A stretch of DNA of 32,707 nucleotides from Fundidesulfovibrio magnetotacticus (GTDB lineage: Bacteria; Desulfobacterota; Desulfovibrionia; Desulfovibrionales; Desulfovibrionaceae): contig NZ_BLTE01000027.1 of the NCBI RefSeq assembly GCF_013019105.1, forward strand, positions 1-32,707, in the 5' to 3' direction. This document shows, in pieces, positions 7,584 to 17,321 of the stretch. A program made the position numbers and the translations under genes. Within the stretch, counting starts at the first letter, position 1; each line of letters starts with the position of its first letter. Under the pieces are notes generated by a model, which was given only the letters and a program-made list of their open reading frames with translations, did not search any database and was not told where the DNA came from.

Positions 7584-9046
7584 TTCTCCAGCCTCTCGAC
7601 AGGCAGCGAGCCGCTTGCGGCCACCTGTTTCTTTTCCCAGCGATGCGTGGTGTTGGAAAGATGGACCACGTAGCCCGTGGCGGTGCGTTCCACCTGGACG
7701 GAGTTTTTGGCCTTGGGCTTGTCCGTGACTTCCTGGTCCGGGCGCAGCCAGACCGCGCCGGAGGCGTCCACGATCATACCCGTGGGCTCCAGCCAGCCCT
7801 TCTGGCCCGAGGTCATGGTTGAGACCTTCACCGGCTGGGGTTTCTGGGGCGTGAGCACGCGCGCCACGGGGACGTAGCCCGCTGTCGGGGCTCCGGAGCG
7901 TTCCCAGCGGTGGGTGGTGGAGGAGATGTCCACGACGAGTCCGTCTTCCTCTTGAGCCACGGCGAGGAGTCCTGATTTGGGCTCACGCTGGATCGTCGCG
8001 TCGCCCTTGATCCAGAGTCCGCCCTTGAGGTCCACGCGCAGCATGTCCGGCTGGAGGAAGCCTTTCATGCCTGGTTTGAGATCCTTGGCGGACAGGGGGC
8101 GGCTGTCGGCCTCTTCAAGTTTGAGCTTGGCCAGGGCGGCGAATGCGCCGGTGGGAAACTGCTCCAGGTACTTACGGTAGTATGCGGGGTTGTTGGCGGC
8201 CAAGGCCGTCTGCCAGAAGAGGGTCTCGTTGTCGGGCAGCGTCGCGGCGGGCTGTCCTGGGGCGGCGGGGGCCGCCTTGGCCGGGATGAAGTAGAAGTCG
8301 CCGCGCAGGGAGGAGTGGTCCCAGGGCACCTGTCCGCCCTGGCTCTCGGCGATCACACCCTCGCGCGTGCGCTTGAAGACCTGTTCGATGGTCAGCCCGG
8401 GCTGGCGCAGGGCCTCCAGGAGGTGCTTGGTGTAGAGGCCGTTGCGGGAGTCGCCGTCCTCAGCGGTCTTGCCGGGGGAGGTGGCGAAGCTGATGTAGGC
8501 GCCCACGCCGCCGGAACCCATCTGGGCCAGGCCCGCGCCGCCTATGGCGCGCGAGAGGCTGCGCGCGAAGGGGTTGTCGCGGCAGGCGTCCAGCACCACG
8601 ATGTTCATGGGGCAGCCCGCCTCCTCCATCTTGCCCAGCACGTGGTCGGCCTTGACGCCCAGTGCCTCGGCGTCCACGGCGGAGCGGAAGATTTCCTTGA
8701 GGGGCAGCAGGTAGTTGACGCCGCGCACCTGCACGCCGTGCCCCGCGTAGTAGAAGAAGGCAACGCTGCCCTGCTCCTTGCTCATGGACGCGCCGAAGCG
8801 TTCCAGGCCGTCGAGCATGGCCCGCTTGTCGGCGTTCTCCAGGTGGATGACCTCGAAGCCCAGTTGGCGCAGGGCGTTGGCCATGTCGCGGGCGTCGTTG
8901 GCGGGGTTGTCGAGCTTGTTCTGCTCGTAATCGGCATTGCCGATCACCAGGGCGGACTTGGTGGCCGCGAGGGCATGGGAGACCCCAAGCAGGAGCGCCC
9001 CGGCCAGGGCGACGGCGAGGAGGAGGCTTGGCGTGAAACGTCGCAT
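7580..9046 (-). CDS. Secreted caspase-like (peptidase C14) protein with two C-terminal THRWE repeats
   Basis: 488 residues; ATG at 9046 with CGGAG upstream. A signal peptide (to about residue 28) precedes a caspase p20-like domain: KSALVIGNADYEQNKLDNPANDA form with catalytic His103 in YYAGHGVQV and Cys155 in VVLDACRDNPF, then SFATSPGKTAEDG and NGLYTKHLLEAL. Both catalytic residues are present, so it should be active, probably with basic (Arg/Lys) P1 specificity as in other bacterial members (family knowledge). Residues 274-312 form the short helical linker common in this family. Residues 323-398 and 411-486 are two copies of an unrecognised module of about 75 residues, each with KG[FW]L-P near its start and TTHRWE near its end. 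It is periplasmic or surface-exposed, unlike cytoplasmic metacaspases. It is coupled to the CsgG/DUF4384 gene. Confidence 0.9.
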   Translation of the reverse strand: MRRFTPSLLLAVALAGALLLGVSHALAATKSALVIGNADYEQNKLDNPANDARDMANALRQLGFEVIHLENADKRAMLDGLERFGASMSKEQGSVAFFYYAGHGVQVRGVNYLLPLKEIFRSAVDAEALGVKADHVLGKMEEAGCPMNIVVLDACRDNPFARSLSRAIGGAGLAQMGSGGVGAYISFATSPGKTAEDGDSRNGLYTKHLLEALRQPGLTIEQVFKRTREGVIAESQGGQVPWDHSSLRGDFYFIPAKAAPAAPGQPAATLPDNETLFWQTALAANNPAYYRKYLEQFPTGAFAALAKLKLEEADSRPLSAKDLKPGMKGFLQPDMLRVDLKGGLWIKGDATIQREPKSGLLAVAQEEDGLVVDISSTTHRWERSGAPTAGYVPVARVLTPQKPQPVKVSTMTSGQKGWLEPTGMIVDASGAVWLRPDQEVTDKPKAKNSVQVERTATGYVVHLSNTTHRWEKKQVAASGSLPVERLEK

Positions 9047-9092
9047 GGATGCTCCGGGGGGATGAAGCTGTGGCCGGTGTGGCTGTGCCAAC

Positions 9093-10220
9093 TTACCAGA
9101 GTTTGAACTTCTTGTGGATGTTGCCCGCACGGCCCTCGGTGTCCTTGCCGTCCGGGCCGATGTATTTCACGAATACCCCGGGGTAGGTGGCGATCAGCTC
9201 CCCTTTGGTGTCGTAGAGGTCTGTACCTGTAACTGCGCCATTGCTTTTTCGATTGTATCGAAGCGTGCAGGCAAGTTTGCCGTTTGCTGTGATGGTAGAT
9301 TTTGTGACGTTGCCACGCGAATCATATTCGTGTGTATATTGACGTGTCGTACCGTTCTTGAAATTGTAGTCTTCAGTGGTGCGATTGCCGTATTTATCGT
9401 GTGATGATGATGAGTAATGCCTTCCGTCCACATCAGAAGAATGGATCTCTGTCCGAATACCTTCAGCGTTGTATGTAAAGACCTGTGTAAAGTTAAACTT
9501 GCCATCGATGAATCCTTTGGAACGCATGAGGAGTCCCGTCTCTTGATCGATGGTTTGTTCGTAGCGCTTAACGTCTGATACGTTCCATATTATTTCTGTT
9601 GGAATATGTTGTGCGTTGTCTTTGTAGATATACCATTGATTCCGCGCGCCTGATGCATTGTACCATGTATGGGTAGTTTCATTTCCAGAACTAGTAATGA
9701 TAACGTAACCTGTTTTGCCCCCCTGAGAGTCGTATACATCAATCTGGGTGAGCTTATTTCCATCCCAGGTGTATTTTTGAACTCGAATGGGCGTTCCAAG
9801 GCCTGTTAAAGGCGAGTATTTCATCTCTTGTGTAATGAGGCCTCTCTCGTCGTAGGTACGCTCCCAGCGGTACATCAGCTCGCTCCGGATAAAGCGCGAC
9901 CATGCTTTCGGCCTGTTGTTGGAGTCGAACTCGACTTCATAACAAGTGCCGTTGTTCTGGCTCTTTCCCGCCAGCTCCGATTTGAAGACAATAAACTGGT
10001 TGATATCCTCAGGGCCATACTTGTAATATTTTATGACGGGAACTGCCGGTTGATTCTGTGTTGTCGTGGCCGCCTTGGGCTTGGCTGGCTTGGGCTTGGC
10101 GGCCGGTTCGGGCTGCTTCAGGAACTCGTCGGGGAGCTTTGCCTGGCCCCACGCGAGGGAAGCGCAGGCCAGCAGGGCGATCAGGGCCGGGAGGAAGGCC
10201 CGGACGGAAACGTGAGGCAC
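9093..10220 (-). CDS. Secreted YD/RHS-repeat-like protein, AT-rich gene, shared Q-x3-P-D-E N-terminus
   Basis: 375 residues. GTG at 10220 has GGAG 7 nt upstream and gives a good signal peptide (ALIALLACASLAWG). The mature part starts QAKLPDEFLKQPEP, as in its neighbours, followed by a Lys/Pro/Ala linker. From about residue 60 there are repeated strand-turn-strand units with Y-[DNT]-x-x-G cores: YDERGLITQEM, YTWDGNKLTQIDVYD, YNASGARNQWYIY, TYNAEGIRTEIHS, HDKYGNRTTEDYNF, YDSRGNVTKSTI, LYDTKGELIATYP. These resemble YD/RHS-type beta repeats but lack the toxin cassettes of full RHS proteins. GC content falls to about 40% (24 of 60 at 9361-9420; 23 of 60 at 9661-9720), far below the neighbours. This suggests a transferred or differently evolving segment fused to a local signal-peptide module. 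Function unknown. Confidence 0.78.
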   Translation of the reverse strand: MPHVSVRAFLPALIALLACASLAWGQAKLPDEFLKQPEPAAKPKPAKPKAATTTQNQPAVPVIKYYKYGPEDINQFIVFKSELAGKSQNNGTCYEVEFDSNNRPKAWSRFIRSELMYRWERTYDERGLITQEMKYSPLTGLGTPIRVQKYTWDGNKLTQIDVYDSQGGKTGYVIITSSGNETTHTWYNASGARNQWYIYKDNAQHIPTEIIWNVSDVKRYEQTIDQETGLLMRSKGFIDGKFNFTQVFTYNAEGIRTEIHSSDVDGRHYSSSSHDKYGNRTTEDYNFKNGTTRQYTHEYDSRGNVTKSTITANGKLACTLRYNRKSNGAVTGTDLYDTKGELIATYPGVFVKYIGPDGKDTEGRAGNIHKKFKLW

Positions 10221-10321
10221 GGCTGGGCTCCTTGCGGCAAGGCGTAACTCGAATGGCAACCCTGCCGAGAGTTCGTCAGGTGGAGGATAACGACTCCGGG
10301 AGCACACCAGACGTACCGGTT

Positions 10322-10350
10322 TCGATATCCAAATCGCCGTCAGGGTGCAA
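10322..10350 (-). promoter_or_regulatory. Candidate promoter/shared element upstream of the YD-repeat gene
   Basis: The minus strand reads TTGCAC, 17 nt, TATCGA. It aligns with 12903-12875 (TTGCAC, 17 nt, TAACGG) at 21 of 29 positions, including CGATTTGG at the end of the spacer. It lies in the 159-nt gap between paralogue 2 and the YD-repeat gene. It could be a repeated promoter or a remnant of a duplicated gene end. Confidence 0.35.
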
Positions 10351-10379
10351 CTGTTTGTGGATGTTCCGCTTCCTGCCGA

Positions 10380-11003
10380 CTAGTAGACCCTGAAGTTGCG
10401 CGAGGCCACCTCCCGCCCCTCGCTGTAGACCGTGGCGGTGTAGTTGCCGGGTTTCCAGGCTCCGCCGTTGTCATTGCCCCAGCCTTTGGCGCAGTACATG
10501 TCTTTCCAGCCCGTTTCCGCCCGGACGGGATGTTGGATCCGGCAGACCACCGAGCCGTTGCCCGCCGTGAACACTGTAAGAATCTCGAACGTTTTCGGCT
10601 GGGGCAGAGGTTGGGGAAACCTGATGCTGAGTTCGTAGTTGATGTAACGCGTACGGGACGCGTTAAAGGAGTCCGAGTAGGAGCGCTGTTCCTTGGACAC
10701 GTTGGATTTTCCGCCCTCATAGAGGAGCAGGCCCGTCACGGTCCCTCCTGCCACGGTGGCTGCGGGCGGCGGAGGGGGGGGAGGGGCCTGCGTCTGCGTC
10801 TGTGCCGGGGCCGGGGCCGGGGCCGGCTTCGGCGTCGGTTTGGGCGTCGGTTTGGGCTGAGCGGCCTGGGCCGGGGGCCTCTTTTCAGACTGTGCAGGGG
10901 CGGGCGCGGGGTCGTCGTCGGGGGTTCTTAACTGCGCCAACGCCAGGGCTGGCAGGAGCAACAGGGCCAGGGGCAGCGCGAAGGATTTCATCGGGTGAAG
11001 CAT
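10380..11003 (-). CDS. Secreted GWG/GxYT-domain protein (paralogue 2)
   Basis: 207 residues. ATG 11003 has AGAGG 7 nt upstream and leaves a 29-nt gap to the previous gene; further ATGs lie at 11018 and 10991. The signal peptide ends PALALA, the mature start is QLRTPDDDPAPAP, and a long Pro/Ala/Lys/Gln linker (KPTPKPTPKPAPAPAPA, ending in a run of eight prolines) reaches residue 85. Residues 86-207 are the 122-residue domain: GGTVTGLLLYEGG, QRSYSDSFNASRTRYINYEL, KGWGNDNGGAWKPGNYTATV, end NFRVY. It is closest in style to paralogue 1 (both have FPQP and YSEG). The Pro-rich linker would span tens of angstroms, perhaps to reach through peptidoglycan (inference). It has extra cysteines (VVCR, MYCAKG). 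Confidence 0.8.
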   Translation of the reverse strand: MLHPMKSFALPLALLLLPALALAQLRTPDDDPAPAPAQSEKRPPAQAAQPKPTPKPTPKPAPAPAPAQTQTQAPPPPPPPAATVAGGTVTGLLLYEGGKSNVSKEQRSYSDSFNASRTRYINYELSIRFPQPLPQPKTFEILTVFTAGNGSVVCRIQHPVRAETGWKDMYCAKGWGNDNGGAWKPGNYTATVYSEGREVASRNFRVY

Positions 11004-11032
11004 TGTTGGGCCTCTCATCGCCTGGTGGCGGC

Positions 11033-11524
11033 TCAGTCGATCCGGAAGGAGCCGACCGCCACCTCCCGGCCCTCATGGAGGATTTTGAGGGTGTAAGCGC
11101 CCGGCTTCCAGCCGCCGGTTGATGGCCTGCCCCAGCCCGAGGAGTGGTGGGAGGATGTCCAACCAGCGTCCTGGCGGCACGCCTGGCTGATGCGGAAGAC
11201 TTCCTCCCCGTTGCCGCGCACGCATACGGCCTGGATGTCGAAACGGCCGTCGCGGGGCAGCGCGGCGGGGTATTTCAGGTCCAGTTCATAAAAGATGAAG
11301 CGGGTGCGCGCCGCATCGAAGGACTGCCGGTAGATTCGCTGGTCCTTGGGCAGGTTCTCGGCCGGTCCTTCAAAGACGAGGAGGCTGGCGACCTTGCCCC
11401 CGGCGACGCTGGCTCCCGGGGGTGTCTGGTCGTCTTCGTCCGGGGCTCGCAACTGCCCCAGAGCCAGTGCGGGCAGGAGAAGCAGGGCGGCCGCGAGTGC
11501 GAGGCGGGAAGATTTTTGCGGCAT
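11033..11524 (-). CDS. Secreted GWG/GxYT-domain protein with short linker (paralogue 3)
   Basis: 163 residues, the shortest of the set. ATG 11524 gives a signal peptide ending PALALG, then QLRAPDEDDQTPPGASVA, a linker of only about 18 residues, and the domain at 42-163: GGKVASLLVFEGP, QRIYRQSFDAARTRFIFYEL, FDIQAVCVRGNGEEVFR, SSGWGRPSTGGWKPGAYTLK, end SFRID. No clear ribosome binding site precedes the ATG, so it may depend on reading from the upstream gene, whose stop is 29 nt away. All invariant positions of the family are kept, so the short linker is probably not a sign of decay. Confidence 0.8.
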   Translation of the reverse strand: MPQKSSRLALAAALLLLPALALGQLRAPDEDDQTPPGASVAGGKVASLLVFEGPAENLPKDQRIYRQSFDAARTRFIFYELDLKYPAALPRDGRFDIQAVCVRGNGEEVFRISQACRQDAGWTSSHHSSGWGRPSTGGWKPGAYTLKILHEGREVAVGSFRID

Positions 11525-11553
11525 GATGGCGTCCGGGTGGTTTGTGTTTGCTG

Positions 11554-12147
11554 CTAATAGACCCTGAAGCTGCCGGAGGCCACTTCGCGGTCGCTGAAGT
11601 AAAATTTGACGGTGTAAGACCCTGGCTCCCAGCCGCCGGTTTTCTCCCTGCCCCATCCCAGAGAGTATATTCCGACTTCATAGCCCTGTTCGACTTTGCA
11701 GGGGAGCGTAAGCCTGAAAATTTCTCTTCCGTCGGAGGCAACGCACACGCACTGGAGCTCTATGGTCCTGGTGCGGGTGGCGTTCAGGGGGAACTCCATG
11801 GTCACTTCGTAGTGGATGAAGCGCGTGTTGTTTCTGCTGAAGGCGTCCCTGTAGCTGCGCTGAGCGAGGGCTGGGCCGCTTTGCCCGCCTTCAAAGAATT
11901 TCACGGAGACAACGCTGCCGCCGTCCACGGTGGGACGTTCCGCGGGCTTTGGGGGTGAGGGTTTCTGGACGGGCGGCTTCGCGGGCGCGGGCTGCGGGCG
12001 ACGGGCCTGGTCGGGGGGGCGCTGCCTGGTCTGCTGCCGCGGGGCCGGGTCGGGTTCTTCGGCCGGAGGATTCAACTGTCCCAGAGCAAGCCCGGGAAAG
12101 AGCATCAGAAAGGCTGCGATGGCCGCGGCAGTATGCAATCGGTTCAA
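11554..12147 (-). CDS. Secreted GWG/GxYT-domain protein, TTG start (paralogue 4)
   Basis: 197 residues. The start is a TTG at 12147 with GAGGAG 6 nt upstream; no ATG lies near, and another TTG at 12174 lacks such a site. The signal peptide ends FPGLALG. The mature start QLNPPAEEPDPAPRQQ is the most divergent version of the shared motif. A Pro/Arg/Gln/Lys linker runs to residue 75. The domain at 76-197 reads GGSVVSVKFFEGG, QRSYRDAFSRNNTRFIHYEV, SDGREIFR, LGWGREKTGGWEPGSYTVK, end SFRVY. The usual W81 is Tyr here (domain numbering). It lies 29 nt from both neighbours. Confidence 0.8.
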   Translation of the reverse strand: MNRLHTAAAIAAFLMLFPGLALGQLNPPAEEPDPAPRQQTRQRPPDQARRPQPAPAKPPVQKPSPPKPAERPTVDGGSVVSVKFFEGGQSGPALAQRSYRDAFSRNNTRFIHYEVTMEFPLNATRTRTIELQCVCVASDGREIFRLTLPCKVEQGYEVGIYSLGWGREKTGGWEPGSYTVKFYFSDREVASGSFRVY

Positions 12148-12176
12148 GGCGCTCTCCTCAAGGTTGCGGGACAAGG

Positions 12177-12719
12177 CTAGGTGATTCTGAAGCTGCCTGC
12201 GGCGATTTCCCGGCCCTCATAATAGAGTTTGAGGGTGTAGTCTCCGGGCGTCCAGACGCCCGGGGTCTCGTTGCCCCAGCCGAAGGAGTGGGTCGAGGAG
12301 GACCAACCGGATTCGTGCCTGAACTGCCGCTGCACCCTGAAGACCTCCCTGCCGTTGCTCCTGGCGCAGACGGCCAGGATGTCGAGCCGCTTGGCCTGGG
12401 TGGCGGGGCTGCTGTCGGTGAGTACCAGCTCGAAATAGATGAACCGGGCGCGGGCGGCGGGGAAGGATGTGGCGTAGACGCGCATGCCCTGTGCAGGCCC
12501 GGTTTCAGGGCCTTCGTAGAATAGAAAGCTGGTCACCGTGCAGCCCGCCACGGTGGGCTTGGCGGGCGTGGGAAGCGGCAGGGAGGGTTCGGCAGGCTGA
12601 CGTTGTCCTGTTTGTTGAGCGGGGTCCGGATCGGGGTCGTCGTCCGGGTCTCTGAACTGTCCCAGGGCCAGGGCTGGAAGAGCGAGCAGGAACACAAGCA
12701 GCAGCATCGGAAGGCGCAC
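12177..12719 (-). CDS. Secreted GWG/GxYT-domain protein, first gene of the cluster (paralogue 5)
   Basis: 180 residues. GTG 12719 has AAAGGAG 7 nt upstream; the frame stays open far upstream, but that part is out of character (Arg/Gly/Pro-rich). The signal peptide ends LPALALG. The mature start QFRDPDDDPDPDPAQQTGQR is strongly acidic. The domain at 59-180 reads GCTVTSFLFYEGP, MRVYATSFPAARARFIYFEL, SNGREVFR, FGWGNETPGVWTPGDYTLK, end SFRIT. It has Cys at domain position 2, where the others have Gly. It is the promoter-proximal member of the array, with 209 nt to the VOC gene upstream. Confidence 0.8.
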   Translation of the reverse strand: MRLPMLLLVFLLALPALALGQFRDPDDDPDPDPAQQTGQRQPAEPSLPLPTPAKPTVAGCTVTSFLFYEGPETGPAQGMRVYATSFPAARARFIYFELVLTDSSPATQAKRLDILAVCARSNGREVFRVQRQFRHESGWSSSTHSFGWGNETPGVWTPGDYTLKLYYEGREIAAGSFRIT

Positions 12720-12874
12720 CGGAAAGCTCCTTTGAGGCAGAACCGGCCGGATCGAGGATTCCGGGCAGGGGCGCTCCATACGCTCGGGACGGAAAACCCG
12801 GCGCTCGGCAATGCCCACCCCCAGGGAGCGCATGCACCGTGCGAGGGGGCACGAGCATGTCCGGCATGCGCAAC

Positions 12875-12903
12875 CCGTTACCCAAATCGACGGGCGCGTG
12901 CAA
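12875..12903 (-). promoter_or_regulatory. Candidate promoter upstream of the envelope cluster
   Basis: TTGCAC (12903-12898), a 17-nt spacer and TAACGG (12880-12875) lie in the 209-nt gap before paralogue 5. The similar element at 10350-10322 supports it, though the -10 is weak. It would give a leader of about 150 nt. Confidence 0.35.
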
Positions 12904-12928
12904 CCGCGACCCCGGAGGCGAGTCCGGC

Positions 12929-13351
12929 CTAGGCCCCGGCAGGCTGGGCCAGGCAGACCACCGTGCCGTCGGGGTCGGTCACGTACCACTCGCGCATGCC
13001 GTAGAAGGCGGTCTCGGGGCCTTTCACGGTGGTCACGGCGTCCTTGAGGCGGGCGTGGAGGGCTTCCAGGTCGTCCACCTGGAGATAGAGGGTGAAGGCT
13101 CCGCCCGTGGGGCGTCCGGCCAGCAGGGGCAGCTCGCCGCCCAGGCTGTCGCGGCGCTGCACCATCACCTCGCAGGAGCCCGAGACGAACTGGGCGTAGA
13201 CCAGATCGGCCCCGGGATCGAGGGCCTGGTGGAAGCCGCGCGCGCTGTCCACGCCCATGCGGAAGGTGAAGCCCAGAAGGCCGCACCAGAAGGCGGCCGC
13301 GCGGTGCACGTTCTCCACCATGAGGTTGGGGGTGAGGGAAACGGCGGACAT
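12929..13351 (-). CDS. VOC-family (glyoxalase/bleomycin-resistance-like) protein
   Basis: 140 residues, the usual size of a single two-module vicinal-oxygen-chelate protein. It has LTPNLMVENVHRAAAFWCGLLGFTFRM at the N-terminus and FTLYLQVDDLEALHARLKDAV plus YVTDPDGTVVCLAQPAG in the second beta-alpha-beta-beta-beta module. Candidate metal ligands are the Asp and Glu positions in the second module; the first-module His is not obvious, so the substrate cannot be assigned. ATG 13351 has GGGAGG 6 nt upstream. It follows the alaS terminator, so it probably has its own promoter in the 47 bases in between or is read through from alaS. Confidence 0.85.
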   Translation of the reverse strand: MSAVSLTPNLMVENVHRAAAFWCGLLGFTFRMGVDSARGFHQALDPGADLVYAQFVSGSCEVMVQRRDSLGGELPLLAGRPTGGAFTLYLQVDDLEALHARLKDAVTTVKGPETAFYGMREWYVTDPDGTVVCLAQPAGA

Positions 13352-13380
13352 GGGGGACCTCCCGGGGCGATGGATTATAA

Positions 13381-13411
13381 AAGGCCGGAGGGCGCTGCGC
13401 CCTCCGGCCTT
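13381..13411 (-). terminator. Rho-independent terminator after alaS
   Basis: A perfect 15-bp inverted repeat around one central base (aaggccggagggcgc at 13381-13395 and its complement at 13397-13411). On the minus strand it is followed by TTTTATAATC. It lies 47 bases beyond the alaS stop. Confidence 0.85.
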
Positions 13412-13458
13412 GAACGTACCATGCAGCGTCCCACTTGGGAACGCCGGTCAGAGCCGCG

Positions 13459-16101
<2,643 letters not shown>

Positions 16102-16139
16102 GTGGTCTCCTGGCGGGCGTCGCGGCCCGGAAACGGCAG

Positions 16140-16163
16140 GGCGCGGACCGTATGGCCCGCGCC
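16140..16163 (-). terminator. Hairpin between recA and alaS (terminator or attenuator)
   Basis: On the minus-strand RNA, GGCGCGGGCC pairs with GGTCCGCGCC (10 bp with one G-U) across a 4-nt loop. It lies 85 bases after the recA stop and 38 bases before the alaS start. Only a short T-containing tail (CTGCCGTTTCC) follows, so termination may be partial. Confidence 0.5.
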
Positions 16164-16248
16164 TTCGCGGAGCGCTAGCGCGCTTCGCCGAGCCGCGTCC
16201 GGGATGCTCCCTGGCGTCGTTGTCTTGTCTTTGCGGCGCTGGGCCGGT

Positions 16249-17283
16249 TTATTCCTTGGCCTCGGGCTCCTTGAGCCCCAGGTGTTCGTAGATCTTGTCC
16301 TCGATCTGCTTGCGGATGTCGGCGTGCTCGCGCAGGAACTCGCGCACGTTGTCGCGGCCCTGGCCCAGGCGCTCGGCGCCGTATGCGAACCACGCGCCGG
16401 ACTTGTCCACGATGTTCATCTCCACGCCCATGTCGATCAGCTCGCCCTCGCGGGAGATGCCCGTGCCGTAGAGGATGTCGAAGAGGGCCTCGCGGAAGGG
16501 CGGGGCCACCTTGTTCTTCACCACCTTCACGCGGCAGCGCGAGCCGTAGACTTCCTCTTTGTCCTTGAGCGTCTGGATCTTGCGGATGTCCATGCGCACC
16601 GAGGCGTAGAACTTCAGGGCGTGGCCGCCGGTGGTGGTCTCGGGGTTGCCGTAGCCGGTCTGGCCGATCTTCATGCGGATCTGGTTGATGAAGATCACCG
16701 ACGTGAGCGACTTGTGGATGGTTCCCGTGAGCTTGCGCAGGGCGTGGCTCATGAGCCGGGCCTGGGAGCCCACCTGGGTCTCGCCCATCTCGCCCTCCAG
16801 TTCGGACTGGGGGATGAGCGCGGCTACCGAGTCGATGACCACCACGTCCACGGCCCCGGAGCGCACGAGCAGGTCGCAGATGTCCAGGGCCTGCTCGCCG
16901 AAGTCGGGCTGGGAGATGAGCAGTTCGTCGGTCTTCACGCCCAGGCGCTTGGCGTAGTTCACGTCCAGGGCGTGCTCGGCGTCGATGAAGGCGGCCGTGC
17001 CGCCGCGCTTCTGGGACTCGGCGATGATGTGCAGGGCCAGGGTGGTCTTGCCCGAGGATTCCGGGCCGTAGATTTCGGTGACGCGGCCCTTGGGGATGCC
17101 GCCGATGCCCAGGGCCAGGTCCACCCCGATGGAGCCCGTGGGGATGGAGGGGATGGCGGCGTGGGTTTCCTCGTCCAGGCGCATGACCGAGCCCTGGCCG
17201 TATTTGCGTTCGATGGTGGTCAGGGCGGTGGTCAGGGCCTCCAGGCGAGCGTCCTGGGGCGAGGCGGCGGCTTTCTTGGCCAT
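16249..17283 (-). CDS. recA: Recombinase RecA
   Basis: 344 residues, full length. It is the ATP-dependent DNA strand-exchange protein and the LexA co-protease of the SOS response. Walker A is GPESSGKTT (residues 73-81). Also visible are [22 protein letters not shown] (Walker B), the L1 region [42 protein letters not shown] (L2 region) and the C-terminal KPE-like end. ATG 17283 has AAGGA 10 nt upstream, partly inside a short cctttt/aaaagg inverted repeat (17294-17307) that could mask the ribosome site. No obvious LexA-type palindrome was found in the 111-bp gap to the divergent PP-loop gene. Confidence 0.97.
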   Translation of the reverse strand: MAKKAAASPQDARLEALTTALTTIERKYGQGSVMRLDEETHAAIPSIPTGSIGVDLALGIGGIPKGRVTEIYGPESSGKTTLALHIIAESQKRGGTAAFIDAEHALDVNYAKRLGVKTDELLISQPDFGEQALDICDLLVRSGAVDVVVIDSVAALIPQSELEGEMGETQVGSQARLMSHALRKLTGTIHKSLTSVIFINQIRMKIGQTGYGNPETTTGGHALKFYASVRMDIRKIQTLKDKEEVYGSRCRVKVVKNKVAPPFREALFDILYGTGISREGELIDMGVEMNIVDKSGAWFAYGAERLGQGRDNVREFLREHADIRKQIEDKIYEHLGLKEPEAKE

Positions 17284-17321
17284 GTGGGTGATTCCTTTTC
17301 AAAAAGGGGAAATGCCTTGAG

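Noticed and set aside
9093-10220. Reading the YD-repeat gene as a full RHS toxin
   Set aside because: It has no RHS core cage length, no conserved pre-toxin motif and no toxin or immunity partner; only repeat-like units are seen.
12800-12903. Minus-strand reading with GLRMPDMLVPP that resembles the [10 protein letters not shown] tag, suggesting a decayed paralogue
   Set aside because: No signal peptide precedes it and only about nine residues are similar; chance cannot be excluded.
12720-13286. N-terminal extension of paralogue 5 across the gap into the VOC gene
   Set aside because: Low-complexity Arg/Gly/Pro sequence; the GTG at 12719 has a ribosome site and begins a signal peptide.
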